This document shows, piece after piece, positions 9,017 through 20,013 of a stretch of DNA of 22,228 nucleotides. Under the pieces are notes generated by a model. It saw nothing but the letters and a program-made list of their open reading frames with translations, ran no database searches and was not told the DNA's origin. Each line of letters opens with the position of its first letter. The stretch's first letter is position 1. Made by a program: the position numbers and the translations under genes. This stretch comes from Ectocarpus siliculosus (lineage: Eukaryota; Sar; Phaeophyceae; Ectocarpales; Ectocarpaceae): contig FN649735.1 of NCBI GenBank assembly GCA_000310025.1, positions 999,717-1,021,944 of the forward strand, given 5' to 3'.

Positions 9017-11169
9017 ATGGACACCAATGCCGAGAACGCTGGAGGCGACTCAAGTTCTGGTTGGACCCAAGCTTTTGCTCCCAGGGCCACCCTCCACCCG
9101 GTGCGCATACCTGCTGTTCTTGTTGGAGGGGATGTATGCCTTGTGAATTGGCCAATTTCGAACCGCAGATGGTTGTTGTATCTCAGAGAGGAACACGGGT
9201 ACATAATTGTGCAAGTGAAGGGATGCCTTTCGGCAGTCCAATGAGCCACACACCTATATGTGTGGTATTGCAATTGACCGTCCCAATTCGTCGCGTCCGA
9301 TTGCGTTCATGGCCAGCCGTACCGTAGGAGGTTGCATAAGATATCACACCCCCTGGCCCGATGTTCGAAGCTCGATTACTTGGCAAGAATGGCGGCGTCG
9401 GAACGGCATCGTCGAGAGCTTTCCGGACGAATCTTATGATTCCAGCATCCTCTTCGTCGTGGAGTACTGTAGGGAAGCTTTGAAAATCGTCCCAGGGGGT
9501 GTGGTATCTGATGCAACCTACGGTAGGCAGTGAAGGTACTGCCAGCAGTAGAGCAACCCCATCCGGCCACCCAGGATTCACCATTGCATAGCTCGCGAAC
9601 GGCAAGTTCATAGGTGGATCGATCCAATCATGCCGACAAAAATTCGAAGCCCGCGTGTGATACCACCCAGCTTGTGCTGAAGTCTATCAACCCTCCAGAT
9701 TTCACTCAATCGACGCCGTCTACTGCTGTGTATCTCTCATGGGTCGTCTCCCATCGGATCCCTGCCCCCCACAGCCCCACGAGATTCATGGTGGTACTAG
9801 CCCTAGAGGGCGGTGATGTCTTTTGCCCGGAGTCCCCCTAACTCCTCCTTGTGTGCACCTCCTCAGAGTCGTGCCACCCTTAGGCGGTTAGCCGGGTCAT
9901 TCCTCCTCCGTAAGAGCACAACAATTGCAAAATTCAACAATTTTGTCCATCAATTGTTCCCGGGGCGTGAGGTATACCTCACACATCTGTTCCATATGAC
10001 TATAATCTAACGGAGTGAAGGCCGTGTCGATAGTGGATTGCGTCAAGGGGTTTCTCGGCATTATGAACAGCAGCGATTCTTCTCGTGAATTGTTCAACTA
10101 TCGTCGGTCCATTCACTCACCCGGCTATCCCAGACATCACAACAACACCACCGCCCTCCGCACGGCCTCTCTGTTCGCTATTATTTTCACTCAGACCACA
10201 CCGCTGAGGGGTGCCGTTGGAGACAAGCATCAAGGTCCTCTGTCCCCCTTCGCGCTGTTTTCGGAGGAGAAGGTCCAACTCAGGTGCACAACACCTCGTA
10301 GGGCTTTTACCCACACACGCTGCTGTAGGTGGTTTATTTTGGACATATTCACCCCCTTCCTGTCGACGCCAAAATGCCGCACAACCAACAGGTGCGGTGC
10401 TTGCAGTAGTAGTTCAGCGATAGCGATGAAGGTGCTGTTGCTGCCGTGTACTACTGGCGGCGGCTGCTGCTGCCTAAAACTGTATCGTACCCTTGGGTAA
10501 GAAAAGCAACCAAATTTAAAGCATCTGCCAGTGGTGTGTGGTGTGAATTTCGAGCGCCGCCCGCCGGCTCGGAGCTTCTTTGTCATTTCACTCCGAGTCC
10601 GAGTGGCAGCTTTTGCGCGTTTGTGGTGTTGGTGAAAATGGTGATAAGGAGTACCTTGACCACATATAATGTGAATATTGCTCACAACCAACTACCGATA
10701 TGGAACGCTGGGGCATCACAGCATAGCTATCTGCGTGCTGCCAAAGATGCGAGTTAACGCCTTCACGATTCAGGCCTTCCGCCCCCTAGCAATTACAACA
10801 CACCATTCCCAAACGATCGACCATTGCAATTCCTATCTCAGCAAGCCGTTCACTCTTTTCAACTCCTACTGTTGGATTTTTCGCGCTTCCTTTCGGCTGG
10901 ACTTCTCTCGCCCTCCAACACGACGCCGTGGGATGATGGCACAACAAACCAAAACTAAACTTTGGTATCTACACAGGGCGGCGTCACCAGTTGTATCGTT
11001 CGAAGAGCTCGCCAGGATCTTGGCGGAGGAGTGGGACAGCATGCCTGAGGAGGCCAAGACCCCGTACCGACAGAGGGCTGACGAAGAACACCTTCGACAC
11101 GAGACAATGAGCGCTGCACTAGCCCTTACACAGGTCACCTCCGTTGATGAAAAGCTGCTGCTAAACTGA
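9017..11169 (+). CDS. small HMG-box protein (3 exons)
   Basis: Exons 9017-9100, 10195-10283 and 10977-11169 join in phase (0, then AG plus G making Arg) to give 121 residues and a TGA stop. The HMG box covers residues about 42-100: GPLSPFALFSEEKVQLR, then SFEELARILAEEWDSM, then PYRQRADEEHLRH. These are the three helices with the expected aromatic, Trp (77) and Pro-Tyr (87-88) positions. HMG boxes bind the DNA minor groove and bend it, acting in chromatin architecture or transcription. The start was chosen because GTCGCCATGG is a good initiation context and its exon ends in the right phase before GTGCGC. Exons 2 and 3 are strong; exon 1 is less certain. The first intron (1,094 bp) carries a palindromic element. 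There is little basic or acidic tail, unlike classical HMGB proteins. Confidence 0.7.
9320..9525. repeat. 206-bp palindromic element in the HMG gene intron
   Basis: The left arm (9320-9356) and the right arm (9492-9525) are inverted copies sharing 34 aligned bases with two mismatches, plus three extra bases on the left. Pairing continues more weakly inward (CGATGTTCGAAGCT against CGATTTTCAAAGCTT). Because of it, both strands can be read as GCIRYHTPW in open frames, which is not evidence of coding. No clear target duplication is seen. It is probably a foldback or miniature inverted-repeat element. Confidence 0.65.
10284..10976 (+). other. intron 2 of the small HMG-box gene
   Basis: The donor is GTGCAC and the acceptor is CTACACAG. 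The intron splits the HMG box between helix 1 and helix 2. The piece 10409-10497, ending at a good GTAAGA donor, could be read as a cassette exon, but the box is complete without it. Confidence 0.5.
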
Positions 11170-11670
11170 CAAGTTCACTCTGTGTGACTGTTCGAGCACA
11201 TAGCGTTGTTGTGCAGCGTGGATGGCTTGATCCCATGTGGCCCGGTGGGAAGTCAGCAGTAGACTGGAACTAGTGCAGGCCATGTGCTGACGTACGCCTC
11301 CATGCTACCTACAATGGTTTGCGTCACCGAAGATAACATCCGTTACTTTCGGAGTGAAAAACTGTCCGCTGCGCTATTCATGAATGCTCCGTTACCTTGT
11401 ATGATCGAGTAGGTTCAAGTTTAGGATGAATGCGATGCCGTGCGTTGATGACCTTAACAAACATGGTAATCTATGTGATCATATTGCCGCGGTGAGGAAT
11501 TACTAATGTACCTCCTTATGCTCCGTGTAACTCTAAAGTCAAGTGATTCCAATCTTGGAAGCACATCGTGATGCTTTCCCCTAGTCTAGTAGTCTTAGGG
11601 GAGGCAAATAAAGTACATCGCTCCCCTCCATCGATCGTCCGCATCATATGAGGATATTCTTTCCGAAGCA
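11170..11670. other. intergenic region between the two HMG-box genes
   Basis: About 500 bp with no frame or repeat I can support. It should contain the 3' end of the first gene and the promoter of the second. An alternative is that the two are one gene with two boxes: GTCACC after residue Gln-110 of the small protein could be a donor. I prefer two genes because both a TGA and a later ATG are available. Confidence 0.4.
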
Positions 11671-14600
11671 ATGGACAAGAACGACGACTCGGATTCGCAT
11701 TCACTCCTTTCCAAGGTGTTGTCGGCGGAAGAAATCAACATGAATCACCCAATATTAGTATTTCTCCCCTAAACCCGGACATCCCGTCGATCGCTTTTCC
11801 ATCGCCCAGATCGGAACACCGTCTTTCCCTTCTGGCCCTACAACCCCGGTGCTCCCGCCCGGGAAGAAGGCCAGGCGCTGCCTGGATATCGGCACACCCA
11901 ACTGGCAGGTAAAAAGTCGCGGAACGGGAGAGTGTAGTGGGGCAAGGGTGTTTGTTGTTGCTGGCTGCCCTTGCCCAATTTCGGGGTGTAAACGTGATTC
12001 CCTCGGTCTTATTGTTGGTTGTGACCCGGCTTTCCCGTGGTCAGGACTGCGCACTAAAACGTTTTATGACCATTACCAGTAGGTTTGAGTCTAATTCTGC
12101 ACAGTTGAAGGTGTGTCAGTGTTATCGCGAAACATTTTCTAACGCTGAAACGAATTTTTCCTGGGGATGTCGAGTCTTTGGACCCCGGTGATGGAAACCG
12201 GTCGTTGTGAGCGGCATCTGATATCCGCCCCTGCTATCGACACAAACTAATCCTACGTCCTTGACGGCGCACTTTCACTCCTCCACCGGTACGACAACGA
12301 AATCTTCCCTGCCCCTCGGGCTTTCTCGAATCACCGATCTCGCACTGATACATGAAATGGGTGCCGCCCCGGCCGGCCAGTCACCGAGGCTCCCTCCCCA
12401 GGACGTTTGGGACTCCCCTCTCGGCCACGGAGGGTGCGGTTTCGTCCCCAACCTTGCGGGGCTGCCGGCAGCAGACGACCCAGCCGGCCTCCTCTCCGAA
12501 GGCGGCGCCGCGAACAACGGCAACGGGAACGCCACCGCCGCGCCGCCGTCATCCACGGCGACCCCCTCGAGGTTGCCCCCCTGGTCGCCGCCCCCATTCT
12601 CCTTCTCTTCTCCCCCCAAGTCGCTATCGCACAGAAGTTCTGACGTGGTACGCAGACGTGACGACGCCGGAGCGGTCGCCGACGATGCGGCGGCGGAGGA
12701 CCGGCGCACTCGTGCACGCAGTTCCGCGAGTGCCCCGCACTCTGCTGCTGTTGCTCCTGCCGGTGGTGGTGCTGTCGAGGCGACCCCCGAAAACGTTGGC
12801 GATGGCCACAGGAATGCCGGTTGGCCGATGGGCCTGGTCGGACTCACCGTCCACCCAGCGGCGGGGACGGTGGCAGCTGTTGACAAGGATGGAGGTTGCC
12901 AGTCGCCCGAGGTACGCATACGTCCTGTATCGCCACAAGAATATTGAGTAGTCTTCCACAGTGCTTTGGTGAAAGAAGAACCTCGGACCCCCGTTGACGT
13001 AGCCCAGCCACAGGGTCGTTCACCCTCCTCTCGCTCACATTGCGCAAGGAATCGCCGTTGATTTCGTTTGATCCTCGCCCCGTTAGGATCACTGATGCAC
13101 CAACCCTGACAACAACGGCAATCGCATCCTAGGCTAGCCCCTTTTCAAGCTGTTTAGCCTGAACGTGCAAACCCGGTTCCTCGCCGGGTTCGACTACTAA
13201 TTTCCTCTTGCCAAACCTACACTAGTGAGCAGTTGAAGCCCTTGGGACGAGAAGGAAACTACCAAGCATCAACTCCAACTCCGTGCCCCTTCTCAAAGCC
13301 TTAACTACCCTTGTTCTTGCTTCTTTCATCGTAATCTCTAAATTCCCTGCTCGGTTGTCGTATCGCCGGCGGCGTCTCAGACCATCTCGCGGACCGCCCT
13401 CCAAGGAGAAGCATCGAAGAAGAGCGCCGCCGGCGAGAAACGGAAAACCTCTTCCTTGTCGTCGTCTTCCACTTCCGCCGCCGCTGCCGCTTCTCCTTGG
13501 TCGATCTCCAAGAAACTGCTCGAGGAGCGGGCTCGAAAGGCGGAGTACAAGGCTGGGAGGGAGCTGGTGTCCAAGATGTCCAGGAAAGACTCTGCCAGGC
13601 GGGTACAGTTGTAGTACACCGGGGACACGTTGATGCGTTCGTTCCTCAGTGGGGGACACGCAGCGTATCCTAGGTGCATCACGCGCGTGCGTCAAAAGAG
13701 TTGTCGTGCACAGCGTATTGCTCGTTTGCACCGTTGCTCCACCGTAACCGGTGTAGGGTAATCATAGGTGGAGTAGACGTGCAATGTGGTAGGTGGGTTT
13801 GATCAGCCGAAGAGGGGGATCGTGGCGTGCACCATTTATTCAGTCCCTCACTCCCCCCCGCCCTTCCTTGGTAGGCCTTTTCTGTCGAGAAACGTTTAAC
13901 CTTGCCGGGTGCGATAGCCGATTTCGAGGAAGTAATGTGCTTCACCCTGCGTCTGTGCGTACTCGAAAAAGGGTACCTTGGTGATGGATAGCCGACGGTG
14001 CTTCTGTTTTCAGCGCTAATGCATGTCCGAAGGCACAGGTTCCAAAATCTCCTACCCCGCTGCCGCCTCTATGGTCATGGGCACACCCTACCGCATGTTC
14101 TTACATGGTTTTCGTCCCATCCGTGTGCCCACCTTGATTCACCCATGCAGGCCAAAGGGTCCTCAAAGTTCTTATATCGTGTTCTACACAGAGAAGATGG
14201 CTTCGTTCAAGGCGGCTAGGCCCGGCATGAGCATTACGGTGATGTTTCCCTGCTGATTCATACCTCTATTTCTTCTACCGCTTAACGCGTAATTCTCTCT
14301 TCCGTTTTTATCGTGGCGAAGACTTGAGAGCGCCGCGTAAACCTTCGCTCTGTGTGAGGCGAGTGTTCTACCGACGACTCAGAAGAAGTGGGTAGAAAAC
14401 AGTAAGAAGGATGTTTTCCGTGGCCGCCACGCCCGCTACTTTACATTCACTCGGAGGAGGCCGACCGGTGATGGCCTCAAAATGGTGCAACAGTTTCCTC
14501 TGTCCTATTCGTTTCATTGTCGCTGTAACTTGGGTGGGAAAACGCCAACGCTCCTGCCTTACAGACCAGTGGTACCGCTTGTTGTGTCGCTTCTGGTACG

Positions 14601-14873
14601 ATTTGCGGTCGCGAGGCATTGAAGTAGATCAACTTGTTGTCTTCGTTGATGCCCGCTGCACAGGATATCGCAACAGCGGTCGGCGAGGCCTGGCGCAGGC
14701 TGTCCGATGAGATGAAGCTTCCCTACACGAAGAAGGCCGAGGCCGATCGCAAGCGCTACGAGGACCAGCTGCGTGCCATCGCACGTAGCGCCGCTACCTC
14801 CGCCGCCACGACAACGACCGGCGCCGCCCCCACTGCCACCATCGCCCCTACCTCGTTCCTTCGCAATGTCTGA
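11671..14873 (+). CDS. HMG-box protein with long disordered N-terminal region (6 exons)
   Basis: Exons 11671-11715, 11810-11908, 12402-12911, 13381-13610, 14151-14238 and 14664-14873 give 393 residues and TGA. Junctions are phase 0, except that TT of exon 4 joins G of exon 5 as Leu. The apparent TAG at 13612 is therefore part of a GTAGTA donor. Residues 16-48 (IGTPSFPSGPTTPVLPPGKK onward) and 49-218 are Pro/Ala/Gly/Ser-rich and likely disordered. Residues 219-295 carry basic patches (KKSAAGEKRK) suiting nuclear import, then a charged helix (KKLLEERARKAEYKAGREL). The HMG box is about 296-364: PKGPQSSYIVFYTEK, GMSIT, DIATAVGEAWRRLSDEMK, LPYTKKAEADRKRYED. An Ala/Thr tail follows. DNA bending in chromatin or transcription is the family role. 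Exon 1 is the least certain: it may run to 11757, with a 52-nt intron. Exons 5 and 6 are secure. Confidence 0.68.
11909..12401 (+). other. intron 2 of the second HMG-box gene
   Basis: The donor is GTAAAA after CAG and the acceptor is CTCCCCAG. An alternative acceptor, GGCCAG at 12380, would add seven residues (SPRLPPQ) in the same frame. No repeat is seen. Confidence 0.5.
12912..13380 (+). other. intron 3 of the second HMG-box gene
   Basis: The donor is GTACGC after GAG and the acceptor is GCGTCTCAG. Nothing else is evident. Confidence 0.5.
13611..14150 (+). other. intron 4 of the second HMG-box gene
   Basis: The donor is GTAGTA and the acceptor is TTCACCCATGCAG. An open stretch at about 13876-13970, behind a very good acceptor (CCTTCCTTGGTAG), could be an alternative exon, but its codon choice is unlike that of the neighbouring exons. 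Confidence 0.45.
14239..14663 (+). other. intron 5 of the second HMG-box gene
   Basis: The donor is GTGATG after ACG and the acceptor is CCCGCTGCACAG. It splits the HMG box just before helix 2. I see nothing else in it. Confidence 0.6.
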
Positions 14874-16121
14874 ATGAACGGTCCGTTTGCTGCACCTGAG
14901 GGCGAAATGGTGTCACAGGGTATGCTCTCCTGCCCGTATTGGTCAGCGGGGGGGATGTTCTAGCAGCTGCACGGGGGTGATTCCTACGCCGCCCGCCGGT
15001 TGAAGGGCCAGGCGCGGTCAGAGGCCACGGATCCCTTCTTGTCTCAAATGACGGAATCGGTAGTCGCCCTGTTATGATGTCTTTCGCTTCTGGGCCTCGT
15101 GTGGGCCAAACAATGGTGTCTAGCCATCCTGCCGGGTGAGCCGGCGTATGTGTCAATGCAGATAGCAATCCTGTAGGAGGCGTGTCGGAAAAAGCCCAAT
15201 CAACGGTTGCGGGAGGTGGCCTGGATGAGAGGTGTGTAACTTGGCGTCTACATATCTCACTTTTCCCCGCCGTCAACCAGCCAGTGTAAATAGCTATGCA
15301 ATCCGAGCATATGTAGAAGCAAGAAGATACGAGAACCGAACGTCGATAGAACCCACGAGCAAAACAATCGCGAGCAGACGCAGCGGGATCGCGGGTAGTG
15401 GTTCGAGACGGCAGCAGTACTCCGACCACCTTTGCATAGGTTCTAGGTACGATTATAAGTGATACCCAGCCATTACAAAGGGGGGGAGGGGGGGGGCAAG
15501 GAGGCGTCGACTACAGTAGTAAACTATATGGTTGAGGGGCGGTGAAGTTGGAGTCATAGGGGTTGTGAACGTTTGATGCCCTTGGGCGGTGGAAACCGCA
15601 TAGAATGAGCCTCCCGCGATGAAGCTCCAAGCGCGGCACGTCGTCAGGACAACCGTTTAGGAATGGAAACGATTATTCTTGCGGATATGGTACGGGAATA
15701 GTCTGGAAATACTGGTCTTGGACGGAAGAGGCAGAGGCCACGGGGAAATGTGTTGCACAGCACATCTGTCGGCGTTCGTACTTTGTTTTCCTTGTTTCCG
15801 GCAAATGTTTGGCAAAGGCTCAGCAGGAGGCAGTAGTCTAGCGTGAAAGAGGTACAACTGTGGTAGTCGTCGTGAGGGTCGGCCGCCACCTTGCGTCAGG
15901 CTGAAGGTCGTCCCACATTTTCGGCGACAGCCTTAGGTGATAACAGATGTTATCCACTTGAGCCGCAAACGTGAATAGGCACGGGACATGAAAAAAAGCG
16001 ATTGAGGACTACATATTTGCTGATCCTCTATGTGCTTGGAAAGCTGACGCGTGAATTACAGAACCTGTGTGACCCTTATGGTAAAAGATCTTCGGGTGTG
16101 ATGGGGATGATGATTGTTTCT

Positions 16122-16168
<47 letters not shown>

Positions 16169-17774
16169 CTTCACAATAAAAACCGTTCCGGTCTCCGCTC
16201 AGTACCTTCCAACGTCCGTACTGGTCCAACTGACGCGGACGCTTTCCGTGGTCACAAGCGAACTATGATGGGACGATGAAAACGATGCGTAGTGCAGGAG
16301 ATGTGTCGAGCTAGAAATTGAAACAACTCAGACATGTGAGTGAGTCCGCTGTGGCTCTCCACCGCCTCTCTGTCATCGAACGTCCACGGTACGGATGTGT
16401 GTCCCGCATTACAGAGGAGTTTTCTTCAAGCCGATCGGTACACACACCTCCGTGCACGATAAATGTAATAGGTCTGTCGGAAAATTCTCAGAGGATCAGT
16501 ATATGCATGCCGCCTGACGAATGGCAAAAACAAAAACATGCCAAATCAATGACGGCGGTTATCTACCTCCGTTTTTTCTTGAGTTCCCCCGCGTTATTCT
16601 TTTTCCGAGGGCCCTTCCTTTCCAACACACCCCTCATTCCCCGATTTACCTCGTCGCCTGCGACGTCTCTACTGTATGTGCCTCAAGGCGAGCCCTCAAG
16701 GCGAGCCCGAGCACCCAACTCGCACGCATTGGTTTACCCTGTGATGCCTCTGCAAACTTCACTGTCAGTTTTGTCCTATCCGTATCTGCTTTGCCTCAAG
16801 TTAGTGTAACAGGAGTGTGCCGCCGTCGTTGTACATCGTTGTCGCAAAGAGTGCATTGTGATGGGTTGGATGTCTTCTGCAGAAGTTCACATTTACGTGG
16901 GAGAGAGCGTGTGCGGAGCGTTGTTTCGCTGCTGTAATAGAGATGAGCCGCATCACCAACCTACAGTACATGTACCTTAGCAGAGAGAGAACAAAAAAAT
17001 GTGGGCGAGGGGGGAGGAGAAATTGCGTGAAGCACTCTGAATATTGACACATAAGTGAGTGTGAAGCCAGCATGTAATGTGTGAATGCATCGAGAAGGAA
17101 CGCAACATAAAAACTTAGGGGTACATGTTGTGAGAGCGCGAAGTCCGCATACAGGGTACGGCATGGGAATTTAGGAAAGCATGAAAGGCTCTTCAATATT
17201 TACAGCTGATGGACTACGCGGTTCAAAATCCACATTTCGGCAAATATCGGTCCCGCTGCGATGGCGCCATCGAGGTCGCAACACTCTTGTGGCGGAACGT
17301 CTAACCTCACACAATAGGCCGGATGGCTGATTGATTGTCGGCAAGTCAAGAGCTCGAAAGCATATTGAACAGGGTATGACTCGAGTCCTCCCTCTGCCGG
17401 TCAGGTGTCATAATTCGGTCCGGAAGTTGCCTGTGCCCGTTTCTGGAGGCTAATCTGCAGCGAGGTCGTTGGATGCGCTGGAAAGCACCTTCAGGCAAGA
17501 GAGCGTTCAACATAATTTGATATCTGGACAATAACAGGGGACTGCAACATGCTGGAAGACTCGACCTTTGGAGCGACCTAATTGTACGTTTTTGTATGTA
17601 AGTGGGAAACGAAAAAGCAAACTACTGTACTCTCCGTAGGGCGTACAAAGATGCGCCCGGAGACACAGGCAATGCGATTGACTTTTGAGTTCGGAACAAC
17701 CTCCGCTACCGCTAGAAAAATATAAGAGATAAGCTATATATTGGACAAATATATTCGCGCAGTACCTCAAATAA
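14874..17774. other. gene-poor region
   Basis: No frame on either strand has convincing domain content or exon structure. It contains a G7AG9 tract at 15480-15496, the TTG microsatellite listed separately, and a 13-bp tandem pair (CCTCAAGGCGAGC) at 16681-16706. Open frames of 130-190 codons here have no recognisable motif and are probably chance. Confidence 0.5.
16123..16168 (+). repeat. TTG microsatellite
   Basis: About 15 uninterrupted copies of TTG. It reads as poly-Val, poly-Leu or poly-Cys depending on frame and is not supported as coding. Confidence 0.95.
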
Positions 17775-17924
17775 GAACAGCGTGAAAGATGCGTCGCAAC
17801 CAAGCTGGTGCTGGATGAGCATGTCTTCAAGTTCTCTGGCGGTCCAAAGTACCGAAAATGGTACATGACCCCAAACGTTGGTGGTACACCACAGACAACC
17901 TACCAATCGTTCTTCTGGGCACGG
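17775..17924 (+). pseudogene. possible relic of a piggyBac-type DDE transposase
   Basis: A frame without ATG, bounded by TAA and TGA, reads KLVLDEHVFKFSGGPKYRKW and then YMTPN. The arrangement of hydrophobic residues before Asp-Glu, then F-x-G, a basic cluster and x-P resembles the segment around the first catalytic Asp of piggyBac-like transposases (DE...F.GR...KP). Only about 25 residues support this and no second catalytic Asp was found nearby. The ORF that follows (17937-18335, another frame) shows no matching domain. It may also be an exon of an unrelated gene. Confidence 0.25.
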
Positions 17925-18335
17925 TGAAGCCAGCCAATGGTGAGCACCCCCGGCCCAGACGAGAGAGAAAGAGAGAGCACGGAAGCAGACGCGCTTACCG
18001 AAGACGCACAATATCGCCAAAGACTTTTTTGTGAGAGGTGGTTCAAGGTGGTATCGTCAAGATGGAAAGCCCCGCTCACTCAGCAAGAAACAAAAAAAAA
18101 ACAATTGGGATGCATCGGACGGACCCTTTTTGTCTGTTCAACCGCCCCGTTCTGCGGGCAACACGGACAAGACCGACTCTTGGCGGCCACAGACGGCGGC
18201 ATCTCCTCAAACTCGGGGAGGGGTGATGATCTGCGATTCCCCACCGAATCATACTCGAGACTCCGCGACATTTGCATTGTAGCTCGGGATCAGCATTTCG
18301 GGCCGGGTCAGGCAAAGGATGGGGGCGTCGAATGA

Positions 18336-19810
18336 AACATGGATATTGGTCTGAAAAGCTTCAGAACTTCACACCTGGATAACGCAACGAGCGGTTTCGC
18401 TGACGCATTGGACGTAAACACGTTCGGCCTCGTGGAGTGCTCGGCTGAAGTGCTCGGCTCTGCCCTCGGATAAGTCCCAAAATAAAGAGACCGAAAACCG
18501 GATTCTGATCATGGGATGTCTCGCTTCCTCCCTATCCGATCAAGTAGCATGATCCGGGTCGGGAAGGTTTTCTGCCCCTTTCGAAAGGCTGCTTCTCCAG
18601 CAGCTACGAGCGGGGAGGAAACCCTCGAGAGCACCTTCAGGCAAGGCGTCGTACAAATTGTTTGTACACACTATCCCTGTGACCCCGTCTCTCGCCTGCT
18701 GTGATGTTCGCGATCGGGGACCTTTTTGTGTTCTCTATGAATGCGTCCAGAGAACACGGTTCGTATTGGCAATCGTAACCTTTGCGTATTTGTTTTGTGG
18801 CTTTTCCCGGTTGTTACTCGCTATTGAACATCGGATGCTACGTTGTTGTTGTGGATGGCTTATCCGAATCTGCGGCGTTCTACTGCTCTGCGGTTGGGTT
18901 CGTTGGGTTTGTTTGGCGATTTGACCCAACTTGGTCCCGTCCGGTTTCACTGCGCGTTGTTGAGGTTGCAAAGCCTGGGCGTCTGCCGTCACAATATTGG
19001 GGATAGCTCCAAGTGAGATTTCACAGTAATTATTTCAATGTGCGTGTACTGTACGTGTGTATATTTTCGCTATTCTTGTTTTTCCCTCGAGTATGGTCTC
19101 CAGGCGCCTCGACACTCACGTCAGCGCCTATGTACCTTTGTCTGCGCCACGTACTGCCTCGCATGGGTCCCTGATGATTATCCTTGTGTCTTTGTCCGTT
19201 CACGTCTGTACTTGTTAGTATCGTTGGTGCGCTGACATGGGACCAACGCAAGATTTCTTCCATCTATGGCTGTTCGGAGCAAAGTGGGTAGAACGTCATG
19301 GCCCACTTCATTTCTCGTTTCCGAGCGCCGACCTCAGTTGCCACCGTTTGCCTGGCCGTCCTCCCTGTCCTCCTCTCTTTGTCACTATCCCCGACTTTCC
19401 GTTCACCACGTAATCCTCGAGTACAGTGCTCGTGCCGTCGCTCACGTCGACGAAACCTTGCGCCAGGCAAATGCCAATGATTCGTGGGGAGTGAGTAGAA
19501 GCACGTCTCCGCCCGCACGAAACTTCTTCTCCATCACTACCGTAGAGGGGGTGGAGCTCGTCAACGTCTTTTGCACCTGCCGTTGTGGGAACGTGCGACT
19601 TCCATATGCTATGTTTGGCCTTCCGTCTGAACCGAAATTGACTTTGCGAGCGAACCACAAACACCGGCCGCAACCCTTCGCACGCATAGCACTTCGAGCA
19701 CCATGTTCGCCGTCTCGGTTGTGGTTGGTTGAGATTCGGTCGGCTAATGAGGTTGTCATAGATTGAACGGCGGCTCTTGTCGGTCCACGGTACTCACGAG
19801 CACGTTCTTT
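18336..19810. other. region without supported genes
   Basis: Several short open frames exist. One starts MGCLASSL at 18511, like a lipidated N-terminus, but ends after 13 codons. A 166-codon frame at 19266-19766 has no recognisable domain. No repeat stands out. Confidence 0.4.
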
Positions 19811-19999
19811 GTCACCGCCGGAGGTTGCACTTCTCCGTACACAGAAAAATTGTGGCTGAAGAGGTCCACGCCGTGATGCGGAAGGTCCTTGCGCATGCCG
19901 AACGAGAGGAGGCGGTCGAGACGAGGAAGGCGAGAGCTTGGAGCGACGCCGGAAACAGAGGGCGTGCAGTCTACAGAACAAGGAAGTTCTGCCACACAA
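19811..19999 (+). pseudogene. copy A: decayed gene fragment, plus strand
   Basis: It reads IVAEEVHAVMRKVLAHAERE and continues charged and helical to KARA, where a one-base deletion relative to copy B shifts the frame. A second length change lies upstream, near 19840-19850. It is an inverted duplicate of copy B at 20014-20213, facing it tail to tail with about 14 bp between them. The family is unknown. Confidence 0.5.
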
Positions 20000-20013
20000 G
20001 CATCAAATTATGT

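Noticed and set aside
9183-9611. 142-codon minus-strand and 91-codon plus-strand frames sharing GCIRYHTPW
   Set aside because: The shared peptide comes from the palindromic element read on both strands.
12275-12919. 214-codon minus-strand frame
   Set aside because: It lies opposite the 170-codon exon of the second HMG-box gene, which has matching splice phases at both ends.
14848-15429. 193-codon minus-strand frame overlapping the HMG stop
   Set aside because: No domain and random-looking composition; it overlaps the end of a well-supported exon.
17937-18335. 132-codon plus-strand frame
   Set aside because: Open frame with a start but no recognised motif and mixed codon use; not enough to call a gene.
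17484-18645. 16-bp repeat AGCACCTTCAGGCAAG at 17484 and 18630
   Set aside because: It is short, with unrelated flanks; chance or minor duplication cannot be separated.
18511-18704. MGCLASSL start followed by a possible spliced continuation
   Set aside because: It stops after 13 codons, and the continuation needs arbitrary splice sites and has no recognisable domain.
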